Shown: positions 48,144-57,730, counted from the stretch's first letter. The stretch: 64,000 nt of DNA from an uncultured Collinsella sp. (GCA_934668875.1 CAKUON010000002.1:1-64000), one strand, 5' to 3'. The notes: a model not told the origin generated them from the letters alone. Made by a program: numbers and translations.

Positions 48144-49420
48144 TGCCTGCATCGGTCGAAATGGTTCTTTGGGCGATTCACCACGCCACGACGCTGCTCT
48201 TTGGCGTTTTTGCCTCGGCGGCGCTCTGCGGTGTCGAAATCAATCGACGCCATGCGCTCGAATTGCTGGGGATCGGTGCCGCAACCGGCGCCGCCTTCTC
48301 GATCGCCAACGCCGTTGGCGGTGAGCTGTTTGCGCGGCAGGCTTACCCGCTCGTCGTGCACCTGCCGCTTATCGTCTACCTATGCGGGCGCTACCGCTTA
48401 AGTCCACTGCTCGCGGCATTGGGCGTCACCAGCGCCTACCTGAGCTGCCAGTTTAGCAACTGGATGGGTATCGCCGCATTCGCAGTCACCGACTCGCAGG
48501 TTGCATACTACCTTGCGCGCATTGCGACCACGCTCGGCGTCTTTGCCGTCCTCCTGCACTGGGCCGGCGATATCGGCCCGCGCCTGGCGATTAAAAGCCC
48601 CACCGAGCTGGGCATTCTTTTAATTCTGCCGCTCGTCTACTACATCTTTGACTACGCTACCAACGTCTACACCACGCTGTTCCACTCGGGTTCGGTGGTG
48701 ACCGTTGAGTTTTTGGCCTTTGCCCTTTGCGCCTTCTACCTTATGTTTCTCGCCGTCTATCTGCGCGAATACGAGGCAAAGGAAGTCGCCGAGCGTGAGC
48801 GCTGGATGCTCGAAACACGCGACAGCGCGGCCATCAAAGAGCTCGAGGCCTGGCGCCAGTCCGGACGCGAGCTGTCGATTCTTCGCCACGACATGCGGCA
48901 CTTTTTGCGCGGTTTGGCCGTTTTAATTGAAGAGGGCCACACCGACGAGGCGCTCGATCGCATCGATGAGCTCTGCGAGACCAACGACCGCACCGCCGTG
49001 CGCCGCTACTGCGCCAACGAGACCGTCAACATCGTGCTTTCGTCATTTAGCTCGGACATCAACAAACACGGTATCACCGCTGACCTGCGCGCCGCCGTGC
49101 CCGAAACCGTTCGCGTGAGCGATGCCGACCTGTTCAGCGTGCTTTCGAATGCTTTGGAAAATGCCATCATCGCCGCAAGCGCCGCCCCCGAAGGCAAACG
49201 CTTTGTCGACCTTGACCTGCGGCTTGAGGACGGCCAGTTGCTGCTTTTGGTTTCCAACACGTTTGGACGCGCGCCGCGCATGGTCGACGGCATGCCCGTG
49301 AACCAACATGCCGGTCACGGTTTTGGCACCAAGAGCATTAAGCTTGCCGTTGAGCGCATGAACGGCAACTGCCAGTTCCGCATCAACGGCGACCGATTTG
49401 AGCTGCGCGCTGTGATGTAG
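48143..49420 (+). CDS. Sensor histidine kinase (AgrC/GHKL type)
   Basis: A 425-residue membrane kinase with about six hydrophobic segments (to about residue 205). A helical linker leads to the phosphorylated His in LRHDMRHFLRG and a GHKL ATPase domain with N box LSNALENAI and GHGFGTKSIK. There is no obvious peptide signal gene nearby, so the ligand is unknown. It pairs with the upstream LytTR regulator. Confidence 0.93.
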   Translation: MPASVEMVLWAIHHATTLLFGVFASAALCGVEINRRHALELLGIGAATGAAFSIANAVGGELFARQAYPLVVHLPLIVYLCGRYRLSPLLAALGVTSAYLSCQFSNWMGIAAFAVTDSQVAYYLARIATTLGVFAVLLHWAGDIGPRLAIKSPTELGILLILPLVYYIFDYATNVYTTLFHSGSVVTVEFLAFALCAFYLMFLAVYLREYEAKEVAERERWMLETRDSAAIKELEAWRQSGRELSILRHDMRHFLRGLAVLIEEGHTDEALDRIDELCETNDRTAVRRYCANETVNIVLSSFSSDINKHGITADLRAAVPETVRVSDADLFSVLSNALENAIIAASAAPEGKRFVDLDLRLEDGQLLLLVSNTFGRAPRMVDGMPVNQHAGHGFGTKSIKLAVERMNGNCQFRINGDRFELRAVM

Positions 49421-49483
49421 GGGCGCGATGCGCGGCTTATGGCGCGACTCAACCGCCCTGGTCGCCTTGCCGGTGCAGGCCTG

Positions 49484-50059
49484 CTACAGCGGCGCGGCCG
49501 CCGGGGTCAGCTGCTTAATGTAGGCCCACATGCGCTGCTTGGCCACCTTGTCGGTGAGCGCCGCCTCAAAGCCATCGAGCGCGAGTACGCGGCGGCCCTG
49601 CACGTGGGCGACCAGGCCGGGCTTGAGCATGGCGGTGTCGAAGTCATCGATTGCCACGAGCATGTCGGCATAGGTCTCGCGCATGACATCGGCCGCGCTG
49701 TTGTCAAGCAGCAGCACCGCTTCGGGGTCCAGGGCCTCCAGCGCCTCGCGGAACAGCTCACACGGCAGGGCCTCGCCCACCGCGACCGTCCCGTCGCCCG
49801 CGCCGGCAACGCTTGCCAGCGCGCAGAAATCCTCGGGCGCATAACCGATGGCCCCGAGCGCCTTGCGCAGCGCGGCACCATCCGCGCCGGCGGCAAGCTC
49901 GCCACCCGAGCGCTCGGCCTCATCCAAATCGCCTTTGACCAGCACGATCGGCGAGCACGCATTGCCCGCGATGCGCACGCCACGCGCCGCAAGCGACGCG
50001 AGCTCCTGCTCGGTGGCCTGGGCGATGGCTTCTTTTTTCTGGCTTTGTGACGTGGGCAT
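49484..50059 (-). CDS. Hypothetical protein, weakly uracil-DNA-glycosylase-like
   Basis: A 191-residue soluble protein. Its layout (RIAGNACSPIVLVKGDLDEAE, ALRKALGAIGYAPEDFCALASVA, ALDPEAVLLLDNSAADVM) recalls family 4 uracil-DNA glycosylases, but their Cys ligands and catalytic motif are missing, so it would not be a working glycosylase. GGAGAG precedes ATG 50059. It is convergent with the kinase gene and divergent from thioredoxin. The similarity is impressionistic; function unknown. Confidence 0.6.
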   Translation of the reverse strand: MPTSQSQKKEAIAQATEQELASLAARGVRIAGNACSPIVLVKGDLDEAERSGGELAAGADGAALRKALGAIGYAPEDFCALASVAGAGDGTVAVGEALPCELFREALEALDPEAVLLLDNSAADVMRETYADMLVAIDDFDTAMLKPGLVAHVQGRRVLALDGFEAALTDKVAKQRMWAYIKQLTPAAAPL

Positions 50060-50195
50060 GCGCTCTCCAATCGTTTGCGTGCCCACCATTATATAAAAGA
50101 GCCGCCCGCGAGTGGTTGCTTTGCGGGCCGCTGGGTATAAGCACGGTCGTACTGAGTTTTACGCGGCCGAGCCGCGTCGCATTATGGAGGTCACC

Positions 50196-50516
50196 ATGGC
50201 TGACATTAAGCAGATTACCCCCGAGAACTTCGATTCCATCGTTAACGACAGCCTGCCCGTGCTGGTTGATTTTTGGGCCCCGTGGTGCGGCCCCTGCCGC
50301 TCTCTCTCGCCCATCGTAGACGAGGTTGCCGACGAGCTGGCCGGCAAGCTGGCTGTGGCCAAGTGCAACGTCGACGACAACCAGGACCTGGCCATGAAGT
50401 TTGGCGTCATGAGCATCCCCACGTTGATCGTCTTTAAGAACGGCGAGGAGATTGACCGCTCGGTTGGCGCTCTGCCCAAGGCGAGGCTGCAGGCGCTGCT
50501 GGAGAAGCATCTGTAA
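50196..50516 (+). CDS. trxA: Thioredoxin
   Basis: A 106-residue thioredoxin with the active site WCGPC in VDFWAPWCGPCRSLSP and cis-Pro in MSIPTLIVFKNGE. It reduces protein disulfides with thioredoxin reductase. ATG 50196 is chosen because GGAGGT lies 4 nt upstream; an in-frame start at 50112 would add a non-homologous extension. A terminator follows at 50628. Confidence 0.96.
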   Translation: MADIKQITPENFDSIVNDSLPVLVDFWAPWCGPCRSLSPIVDEVADELAGKLAVAKCNVDDNQDLAMKFGVMSIPTLIVFKNGEEIDRSVGALPKARLQALLEKHL

Positions 50517-50627
50517 TACGCTTGTTACTTGCCCGCCGTCCATGAGCGGTTTTGCACCGCTCGCCGGACTGCCGGGTGCGGCGCGTGCGACCACGGATAG
50601 TATGGTAGCTACAAACAGCCCCCAGTG

Positions 50628-50664
50628 AACGGGTGCGAGTCGCACAGACTCGCACCCGTTTTCT
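50628..50664 (+). terminator. Thioredoxin terminator
   Basis: AACGGGTGCGAGT (50628-50640) pairs with ACTCGCACCCGTT (50648-50660), followed by TTCTT. Confidence 0.85.
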
Positions 50665-50737
50665 TATGCAGCGGCGCGCAGAGCGGGCGTAGTAAAATCT
50701 GAACCACTGGATTACCGTCCACACAAGGAGATTTCCC

Positions 50738-50986
50738 ATGCATGATGTTGGAATGAACATGAGCCAGCTTGCCATGAGCGTCAAGCAGGTCGACGACACC
50801 ATCGAGCTCGCTCACGAGTGGAGCCATCAGTTGCTGCATGCGACCGAGAATTTTGACATGGAGCGCATCGGCGCCAAGCTCGAGGCAGCCATGGCCGCGC
50901 TGCACGAGGCCCACGACGCACTCGAGGGCTACGAAGAGGCCATCGAGGCCGACCACAACTCCGTCGGCTCCGTGAAGCTGGTGTAA
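50738..50986 (+). CDS. Small helical hypothetical protein upstream of nikR
   Basis: An 82-residue, His- and Glu-rich helical protein (several HEWSHQ and HEAHDALEGYEE stretches) with no known domain. AAGGAG precedes the ATG. Its stop is 1 bp before the nikR start, so they share a message. His-rich composition and the neighbour suggest a link to nickel handling, which is only inference. Confidence 0.7.
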   Translation: MHDVGMNMSQLAMSVKQVDDTIELAHEWSHQLLHATENFDMERIGAKLEAAMAALHEAHDALEGYEEAIEADHNSVGSVKLV

Positions 50987-50987
50987 C

Positions 50988-51500
50988 GTGGCCGAACACG
51001 AGCACGGCTGCGGGTACGAGCACGAGCATCCGCACGGGGCGGACGGTGACGCAGGCTGCCACTGTAGTGGCTCCGGCTCCGAGCTGGTCCGCTTTTCGGT
51101 TACCGCACCGGACGACCTGCTGCGCCGTTTTGACGAACAGATCGCGCGCCGCGGCGACGTGGCCAACCGCTCCGAGGCCGTGCGCGACCTGATTCGCGCC
51201 TCGATCGCCAAGGAGCAGATGCGCACGCCCGATGAGCATGTTATCGGGTCGCTCACCATGATCTACGACCACCATACCGGCGACCTGACGCGCCGTCTGG
51301 ACGAAGTGCAGCACGACTACACCGACGAGATCGTATCGACCATGCACGTGCATCTGGATCACCACAACTGCTTGGAGATTCTGGCGCTCAAGGGTCGCGG
51401 CGAGCGCGTCTACGAACTAGCCGACCGCCTGCTGGGCCTTCGCGGCGTTAAGCACGGCGAGCTCACCTGCGCCGCCACCGGGCAAAGCTTGGGGCTGTAG
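50988..51500 (+). CDS. nikR: Nickel-responsive regulator NikR
   Basis: A 170-residue ribbon-helix-helix/ACT regulator. A His/Cys-rich extension (about 1-30, with HEHGCGYEHEHPH and CHCSG) precedes the RHH domain (RFSVTAPDDLLRRFDEQIARRG, NRSEAVRDLIR). The nickel-site pattern is present in IYDHHTGDLTRRLDEVQHDY and HVHLDHHNCLE. It represses nickel uptake when nickel is ample. The extra metal-rich N terminus is unusual. It precedes the hyp cluster, which needs nickel. Start GTG. Confidence 0.93.
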   Translation: MAEHEHGCGYEHEHPHGADGDAGCHCSGSGSELVRFSVTAPDDLLRRFDEQIARRGDVANRSEAVRDLIRASIAKEQMRTPDEHVIGSLTMIYDHHTGDLTRRLDEVQHDYTDEIVSTMHVHLDHHNCLEILALKGRGERVYELADRLLGLRGVKHGELTCAATGQSLGL

Positions 51501-51503
51501 CGC

Positions 51504-51584
51504 ACCTGCCAAAAAGGGACAGGTTTGTTTTGGCAGGTTTAACGTTTTACCTACCAAAATAAACCTGTCCCTTTTTGGCAGGTT
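51504..51584. repeat. GGGAC palindrome with 35-bp arms between nikR and hypF
   Basis: Arms 51504-51538 and 51550-51584 begin ACCTGCCAAAAAGGGAC and differ at two positions. A single arm recurs at 63211-63245. Confidence 0.9.
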
Positions 51585-51601
51585 TTGATGAGGAGAGTCG
51601 C

Positions 51602-54070
51602 ATGCGGCATGTGCATATTCATGTGACGGGCATTGTGCAGGGCGTTGGCATGCGGCCGTTTGTGTATCGCGAGGCCATGGCGCATGGCATTTGCGGATGG
51701 GTGCTCAACGCGGGCGACGGCGTGCATATCGAAGCGCATGCTCTGGCCGGTGCGCTCGATGCTTTTGTTGCCGCGCTTTCTGAGCATGCGCCTGCGGCAG
51801 CCCGCGTAGAGCATGTCGAGGTTGTGGACCTGGCAGCCAACGGTTGGGATGCCGCCAATGAAGAGGGTTTTCGCATCGTAGCATCGCAGGACCAGACCGC
51901 GCACACGACGCTCGTCTCGCCCGATATCGCCACCTGCAACGATTGCCTGCGCGAGCTGTTCGATCCCGCCGACCGACGCTATCACTACCCCTTTATCAAC
52001 TGCACTAACTGCGGCCCACGCTTTACCATCATCCGATCGCTGCCTTATGACCGAGCGGCTACCTCGATGGACCGTTTTCCCATGTGCCCTGAGTGTGCCG
52101 CGGAGTATGCCAATCCGCTCGACCGGCGTTTTCACGCGCAGCCCGATGCCTGCTTTGATTGCGGGCCGCATATCACGTGGCGCGAAGCGAGCGTGGGCGA
52201 TGAGCCGGGTGAAGCCGCCGCGTCGCTGGCCGTCGGCACCACGCGCGAGACCAGCGACGCCATTATCGACCGCTGTGTTGAGCTGCTGGCCGGTGGCGGC
52301 ATCGTCGCCATCAAGGGTCTGGGCGGATTCCATCTATCCTGTGACGCCTCCAACGAGCAGGCGGTAGCCGAGCTTCGCCGCCGTAAACGCCGCAGCAACA
52401 AGCCACTTGCCGTTATGGTGCGCAGCCTTGCCGACGTTGAACGCCTGTGCCGTATCGGCGACGTTGAGCGCGGCTTGCTGGCCGGCAGCATTCGCCCCAT
52501 TGTGCTGCTGCGCCGACGTGCTGTTTGCGAGAGCGGCGATTCCCCCGACGCCCTCGCGCTCGCGCCGTCCGTCGCGCACGACCTTCCCGAGCTCGGTGTT
52601 ATGCTCCCCTACACCCCGCTTCAGCATCTGTTGCTTGCCGCGGCAGAAGCCTGCGGTATGCACGCGCTCGTCATGACCAGCGGAAACCTGAGCGAAGAGC
52701 CCATCGAGACCGACGACGACCTTGCCTGGGAACACCTCGTTGCCGCCGGCATCGCCGATGCGTTGCTCGGCAACGACCGCGCGATCCTCTCGCGCTACGA
52801 CGACTCTGTAGTGCGCGTGGTCGACGGCGCCGTTACGCCCGTTCGCCGCGCTCGCGGATATGCACCCCAGCCGCTGCCGTTGCCGGCGCTCGACGGCACT
52901 CCGTCCTGCCTGCTCGCCTGTGGGCCACAACAAAAGGCCACGATTGCGCTCACGCGTGAAGGGGCGAACGGCGAGGCAACCTGTTTTGTGTCGCAGCATA
53001 TCGGCGATGTTGAAAACGGCGGGACCTTCGATGCCTGGAACGCCGCGCGCACGCGCTTGGAAGATCTCTTTGACTTGGCGCCCGCCGCCTTAGCCTGCGA
53101 TGTACATCCCAGCTATCTATCGAGCCAATGGGCGCGCGAGCAGGCGCGAAAATGCAATCTGCCGCTCGTCGAGGTGCAGCACCATCATGCGCATATCGCG
53201 AGCGTAATGGCCGAGGCTATCGCCGCGGGCCAGCTTACAACCGACGCGCGCGTCCTTGGCATCGCCTTTGACGGCACTGGCGCCGGCACCGATGGAACCA
53301 TTTGGGGCGGCGAGTTTCTTGTTGCCAGCCTTGGCGGCTTTGAGCGCGCCGCGCATTTGCTCACCTGGGCGCTCCCCGGCGGGGCGGCCTCCGTACGTGA
53401 CGCCCGCCGCAACGCCTTTGCCCTGCTCAGCGAACTCGGCCTGCTCGAGCACCCAGGCGCCGCTCGGCTTTTGGACAGCCTCGACGAGCAAACGCGCAGC
53501 GTGACAGCCACCATGGTCGAGCGCGGCATCAACAGCCCGCATACCAGCAGCATGGGGCGTCTCTTTGATGCCGCGGCAGCAATTCTGGGCATCTGCGACA
53601 AGGCAACCTACGAGGGCGAACCCGCCATAGAACTCGAAGCCGCCGCCTGGCACGCGTTCAGCAGTGAAAGTGCCTGCCCCACCGGCAATATGGCCAGCTT
53701 TTCCGTAACCGAATCATCCCGTCCGGACGACCGCCATGTTCTGAACTCCAGACCGCTTTTTGAGGCGCTTTTGGAGGGAATCAGGACCGGCGTGCCCGCC
53801 GGCAAGCTCGCGCTCGACTTCCACGTCACCATCGCAAGCGCGTCGGCCCGCATCGCACGCGAAATCTGCGCGCGCGAAGGCCTCGATACCGTCGCGCTCT
53901 CGGGCGGTGTGTTCATGAACCGGCTTTTGCTTCAGCTTCTTACCCACGAACTCAAAGACGCCGGTCTTGCCGTCTTGGTCCCCCACGCCGTGCCCGTCAA
54001 CGACGGCTGCATCGCCTACGGTCAGGCGGCGGTCGCAAGCGCTCGTCTTGCGCAGACAACATCGCGATAG
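51602..54070 (+). CDS. hypF: Carbamoyltransferase HypF
   Basis: An 822-residue enzyme that makes the cyanide ligands of [NiFe] hydrogenase from carbamoyl phosphate, with HypE. An acylphosphatase domain comes first (GIVQGVGMRPFVYREA), then two zinc-finger-like regions (CNDC, CTNCGPRF, CPEC, CFDCGPH), a YrdC-like domain and a Kae1-like C-terminal domain with HHHAHIASVMAE. ATG 51602 follows GAGGAGAG. First of hypF-C-D-E. Confidence 0.97.
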   Translation: MRHVHIHVTGIVQGVGMRPFVYREAMAHGICGWVLNAGDGVHIEAHALAGALDAFVAALSEHAPAAARVEHVEVVDLAANGWDAANEEGFRIVASQDQTAHTTLVSPDIATCNDCLRELFDPADRRYHYPFINCTNCGPRFTIIRSLPYDRAATSMDRFPMCPECAAEYANPLDRRFHAQPDACFDCGPHITWREASVGDEPGEAAASLAVGTTRETSDAIIDRCVELLAGGGIVAIKGLGGFHLSCDASNEQAVAELRRRKRRSNKPLAVMVRSLADVERLCRIGDVERGLLAGSIRPIVLLRRRAVCESGDSPDALALAPSVAHDLPELGVMLPYTPLQHLLLAAAEACGMHALVMTSGNLSEEPIETDDDLAWEHLVAAGIADALLGNDRAILSRYDDSVVRVVDGAVTPVRRARGYAPQPLPLPALDGTPSCLLACGPQQKATIALTREGANGEATCFVSQHIGDVENGGTFDAWNAARTRLEDLFDLAPAALACDVHPSYLSSQWAREQARKCNLPLVEVQHHHAHIASVMAEAIAAGQLTTDARVLGIAFDGTGAGTDGTIWGGEFLVASLGGFERAAHLLTWALPGGAASVRDARRNAFALLSELGLLEHPGAARLLDSLDEQTRSVTATMVERGINSPHTSSMGRLFDAAAAILGICDKATYEGEPAIELEAAAWHAFSSESACPTGNMASFSVTESSRPDDRHVLNSRPLFEALLEGIRTGVPAGKLALDFHVTIASASARIAREICAREGLDTVALSGGVFMNRLLLQLLTHELKDAGLAVLVPHAVPVNDGCIAYGQAAVASARLAQTTSR

Positions 54071-54201
54071 GCTGTTTTGCCAGTCTGTGCGCCGCCGTCT
54101 CACAGGTGTAACGCGTTTGCTCGTGACTCCCGCGAGCGCTACCATCAACTGATGGGTAATTAGGCGCCTATCCAGCGCAAAACGTATAAAAGGGGAACAT
54201 T

Positions 54202-54462
54202 ATGTGCCTTGCCGTTCCCGGTAAAGTGGTCAAACGCGACGACGACCTTAAGGCGACCGTCGACATGATGGGCATCGAGCGCCCCGTTTCGCTGCGCCTC
54301 GTGCCGACGGCACAGGTAGGCGACTATATTCTCGTGCACGCCGGCTTTGGCATTCAGATTGTCGACGAGCAGGAGGCGCAGGAGACGCTCGACCTGGTCA
54401 ACACCATGACCGAACTGGTCGAAGAAGACCAGCTGGCCACCAACCCGGCGGAGGCTTACTAG
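54202..54462 (+). CDS. hypC: Hydrogenase assembly chaperone HypC
   Basis: An 86-residue chaperone that carries the Fe(CN)2CO unit with HypD. It starts MCLAVPGKVV with the essential Cys2. AAAGGGGA precedes the ATG. It overlaps hypD by one base. Confidence 0.97.
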   Translation: MCLAVPGKVVKRDDDLKATVDMMGIERPVSLRLVPTAQVGDYILVHAGFGIQIVDEQEAQETLDLVNTMTELVEEDQLATNPAEAY

Positions 54463-55574
54463 TGGCGGCCGGACAGCCGGCTCGCTCCGGTATCGACTTT
54501 TCGGCATTCCGCGATCCCAAGCTGGCTCGCGAGCTCATCGAGCGCATCCGTGAACTCGTCGGTGACCGCGCCATCAACCTTATGGAAGTCTGCGGCACGC
54601 ACACCGTGAGCATCGGTCGCTATGGCTTTCGCTCCATTATGCCTGCCGGGCTCAAACTGCTGAGCGGTCCGGGTTGCCCCGTCTGTGTTACCGCCAACCG
54701 CGATATCGACCATGCAATCGCGCTCGCCAAGATGGACGGCGCCATCATCACCACCTTTGGCGACATGATGCGCGTGCCCGGGTCGTCTACCTCGCTCGCC
54801 GCGCAAAAGGCGGCGGGGCGCGATATTCGCATTGTGTACTCCCCGCTCGATGCACTCGATATCGCCGAACACAACCCCGATCGCCCGGTCATCTTTATGG
54901 GCGTCGGCTTTGAGACCACGACGCCTACCATCGCCGCCGCCATCCTGGAGGCAGACGCGCGCGGGCTGCAGAACTTCTCGGTCTACTGTGCCCATAAGAC
55001 CACGCCGCCGGCGCTGCGCGCCATCGCCAACGATCCCGAGACCACTATCGACGGCTTTATCCTGCCGGGCCACGTCGCCACCATCACGGGCTTAGCCCCC
55101 TTTGACTTTTTGGTCGATGAGTTCGAGACCCCAGGCGTAGTCACCGGATTTGAGCCGGTCGATATTCTGCAGGGCATCTGCATGCTGGTCCAGATGGTTG
55201 TTGAGGGGCAGCCCGCAATCGACAACGCCTACCGCCGTGGCGTCAACGCAGACGGCAACCCCGTGGCGCGCCAGCTGGTCGAGCAGGTGTTTGAGCCATG
55301 CGACACCACGTGGCGCGGGCTGGGGCCGATTGCCAACTCGGGCCTTTCCATCCGCCCCGAGTTCTCGCGCTTTGATGCCCGCACTCGCTTTGATGTGCCC
55401 GTTGAGACGACGGTCGAGCCGCGTGGGTGCCGCTGCGGCGACGTGCTGCGCGGGGCCATTACGCCGAGCGACTGCCCTCTGTTCGGCCAAGCTTGTACAC
55501 CCGAGCATCCCGTCGGCCCCTGCATGGTGAGTTCCGAGGGCAGCTGTGCAGCATATTTCCGCTACCGAGGCTAA
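54462..55574 (+). CDS. hypD: Hydrogenase maturation protein HypD
   Basis: A 370-residue FeS scaffold where the hydrogenase iron gets its CN and CO ligands. NLMEVCGTHTVSIGRYG and GPGCPVCVT contain the catalytic Cys residues; C-terminal CGDVLRGAITPSDCPLFGQACTPEHPVGPC belongs to the [4Fe-4S] region (partly shown). GTG start overlaps the hypC stop. Confidence 0.97.
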   Translation: MAAGQPARSGIDFSAFRDPKLARELIERIRELVGDRAINLMEVCGTHTVSIGRYGFRSIMPAGLKLLSGPGCPVCVTANRDIDHAIALAKMDGAIITTFGDMMRVPGSSTSLAAQKAAGRDIRIVYSPLDALDIAEHNPDRPVIFMGVGFETTTPTIAAAILEADARGLQNFSVYCAHKTTPPALRAIANDPETTIDGFILPGHVATITGLAPFDFLVDEFETPGVVTGFEPVDILQGICMLVQMVVEGQPAIDNAYRRGVNADGNPVARQLVEQVFEPCDTTWRGLGPIANSGLSIRPEFSRFDARTRFDVPVETTVEPRGCRCGDVLRGAITPSDCPLFGQACTPEHPVGPCMVSSEGSCAAYFRYRG

Positions 55575-55658
55575 TGGGTTCCGCCGCTCTAACGAACGGC
55601 GGGCCGGTCGACGCTGCACCTCACCCATATAATTCCGTCCTCGATTGGAGTTTTCGAT

Positions 55659-56693
55659 ATGTCCCGTACTGCCACCGATAGCACTGTCCTGTTGGGCCAC
55701 GGCTCTGGCGGCCAGATGATGAAACGAATCATCGATGAGGTCTTTTTGGATGCCTTTGGGTCGCCCGAGCTGCTCGAGGGCAACGATGCCGGCGTCGCCG
55801 CGCTGCCCACAAGCGGGCGTATCGCCATGTCGACCGATAGCTTTGTGGTCTCGCCGCAGTTCTTCCCCGGTGGCAATATCGGCCGCCTCGCCGTGTGCGG
55901 AACCGTTAACGACGTCGCGACCTCGGGCGCCAACGTGCGCTACCTCTCATGCGGCTTTATCCTCGAAGAGGGCTACCCCATGGACAAGCTGCGTCAAATC
56001 GTGCAGACCATGGCCGAAACGGCGCGCGAGGCGGGCGTGTCCATAATCACGGGCGATACCAAGGTGGTCGAGCGCGGCGGGGCCGACGGTGTCTATATCA
56101 ATACCGCCGGCGTGGGCGAGGTGCCCGCGGGCGTGGCGCTCAGCGGCACCAACTGCCAGCCTGGCGATATCATCCTGGTGTCGGGTACACTCGGCGACCA
56201 CGGCATCGCCATCATGAGCCAACGCGAGGGCCTGGCGTTTTCGAGCACCATCGAAAGCGATGCCGCGCCGCTCAACCACCTGATTGCCGATGTGCTTGCC
56301 GCAGCACCCGACACACGCTGCTTCCGCGACCCCACGCGCGGTGGCCTGGCCTCGACGCTTAACGAGTTTGCGCAGGCCAGCGGCGTTGCCATGGAGGTCG
56401 ACGAGGATGCCGTGCCCGTGCGCCCCGACGTGCAGGCCGCCTGCGAGATGCTCGGCTACGATGTGCTGCAGGTGGCAAACGAGGGCAAGATGGTTGCCGT
56501 CGTGCCGACCGAGCAAGCCGATGCCGCGCTGAGCGCCATGCGCGCCGCCCGCTACGGCGAGAATGCCGCCATCGTCGGTCGCGTGCTGCCACTTGCCGAG
56601 GGCGCCCGTCCCGCCGTGCGCGTACGCACCGGCTGGGGCTCGACCCGTATCCTCGACATGCTTGTGGGAGAACAACTGCCGAGGATTTGCTAA
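55659..56693 (+). CDS. hypE: Carbamoyl dehydratase HypE
   Basis: A 344-residue PurM-like enzyme that dehydrates the S-carbamoyl Cys to thiocyanate. It starts with VLLGHGSGGQMMKRII and ends in PRIC, whose terminal Cys is the carbamoyl acceptor. Last gene of the cluster; no hydrogenase structural genes follow. Confidence 0.97.
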   Translation: MSRTATDSTVLLGHGSGGQMMKRIIDEVFLDAFGSPELLEGNDAGVAALPTSGRIAMSTDSFVVSPQFFPGGNIGRLAVCGTVNDVATSGANVRYLSCGFILEEGYPMDKLRQIVQTMAETAREAGVSIITGDTKVVERGGADGVYINTAGVGEVPAGVALSGTNCQPGDIILVSGTLGDHGIAIMSQREGLAFSSTIESDAAPLNHLIADVLAAAPDTRCFRDPTRGGLASTLNEFAQASGVAMEVDEDAVPVRPDVQAACEMLGYDVLQVANEGKMVAVVPTEQADAALSAMRAARYGENAAIVGRVLPLAEGARPAVRVRTGWGSTRILDMLVGEQLPRIC

Positions 56694-56798
56694 CGACAAA
56701 GGCTCAGGGCTATTAAAGATATTCAGATTCCAAACATGCCCGGCACGCATGCCCAGTATCATGGGGTGCGTTTTACAACTCAAGCGGCAGGAGCACCC

Positions 56799-57467
56799 AT
56801 GGCAGCAGCTTTTTCCCATGTGATCTTTGATCTGGATGGCACCATCCTCAACACGCTCGAGGACCTGGCGGCCGCCAGCAACCATACCTGCGAGATGCAC
56901 GGCTGGCCCACGTTTGCCGTAGACGAGTACCGCTACAAGGTGGGAAACGGCATGCTCAAGCTGGTCGAACGCTTTATGCCTGCCGAGTATGCGGGCGACG
57001 GTCGCATGTTTGAGCAGACGCTTGCCGAGTTTAGGGCCTATTACGGCGAGCACAAGGAGGACCACACTGCCCCCTATGCCGGTACTATCGAGATGCTCGA
57101 CCGCCTGCGCGCCGCGGGCGTGCAGCTTGCCGTGCTCACCAACAAGGACCACGTCTCGGCGGTTCCGCTTATCGAGAAATACTTTGGTTCCGAGCGCTTT
57201 GCGCTGGTGCAGGGCCGAGTCGATGCGTTTCCTCCCAAGCCCGAGGCGCCTGTTACGCTGCATGTGATAAAAGAGCTAGGCGCCGATCCGGCAACCACAC
57301 TCTATGTAGGCGATTCCAATGTCGATATCCTGACCGGTCACAATGCCGGCCTCAAGAGCGCCGGTGTCAGCTGGGGCTTCCGCGGCCGCGCAGAGCTGGA
57401 AGCCGCCGGCGCCGACTACGTGGTGGACACCCAAGACGAGCTCTCGGCGCTGATTCTGGGCGAGTAA
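56799..57467 (+). CDS. HAD phosphatase, phosphoglycolate phosphatase-like
   Basis: A 222-residue HAD hydrolase. Motif I is FDLDGTILNT, motif II is AVLTNK, motif III is the Lys in FPPKPEAP and motif IV is YVGDSNVDI; the helical cap lies between I and II. ATG 56799 has AGGAG upstream, replacing an in-frame start at 56736. Substrate is likely phosphoglycolate or a similar small phosphoester. Confidence 0.9.
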   Translation: MAAAFSHVIFDLDGTILNTLEDLAAASNHTCEMHGWPTFAVDEYRYKVGNGMLKLVERFMPAEYAGDGRMFEQTLAEFRAYYGEHKEDHTAPYAGTIEMLDRLRAAGVQLAVLTNKDHVSAVPLIEKYFGSERFALVQGRVDAFPPKPEAPVTLHVIKELGADPATTLYVGDSNVDILTGHNAGLKSAGVSWGFRGRAELEAAGADYVVDTQDELSALILGE

Positions 57468-57516
57468 CGCTGGTGCTGCTCAACCCAACCGCCGCAATAC
57501 CGTTGCGCGGAAAGTA

Positions 57517-57568
57517 GTCGTTGGGGACGTTCTTAAACGACTAGTCATTTAAGAACGTCCCCAATGAC
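57517..57568. repeat. GGGGACGTTCTTAAA palindrome
   Basis: Arms 57517-57541 (GTCGTTGGGGACGTTCTTAA onward) and 57544-57568 are nearly complementary with a 2-bp centre. The right arm recurs at 29744-29769. Confidence 0.85.
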
Positions 57569-57607
57569 TGCCATGGCAACGCCGATGTTTCGGCAATGAC
57601 AGACACT

Positions 57608-57620
57608 ATGACCCAATCCG
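57608..57620 (+). repeat. IS left inverted repeat
   Basis: ATGACCCAATCCG, exact complement of 59117-59129. Confidence 0.9.
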
Positions 57621-57730
57621 AGGGCACGGAAACGACAGGAGCCCCCGCTCGTGACCGCGGGTCGGGGCTGCGACAATGTTGTTGAAGTGCCAGAGGCGCA
57701 GCCGCGCCGCAACGAGGTTGGGAGGCTCCC

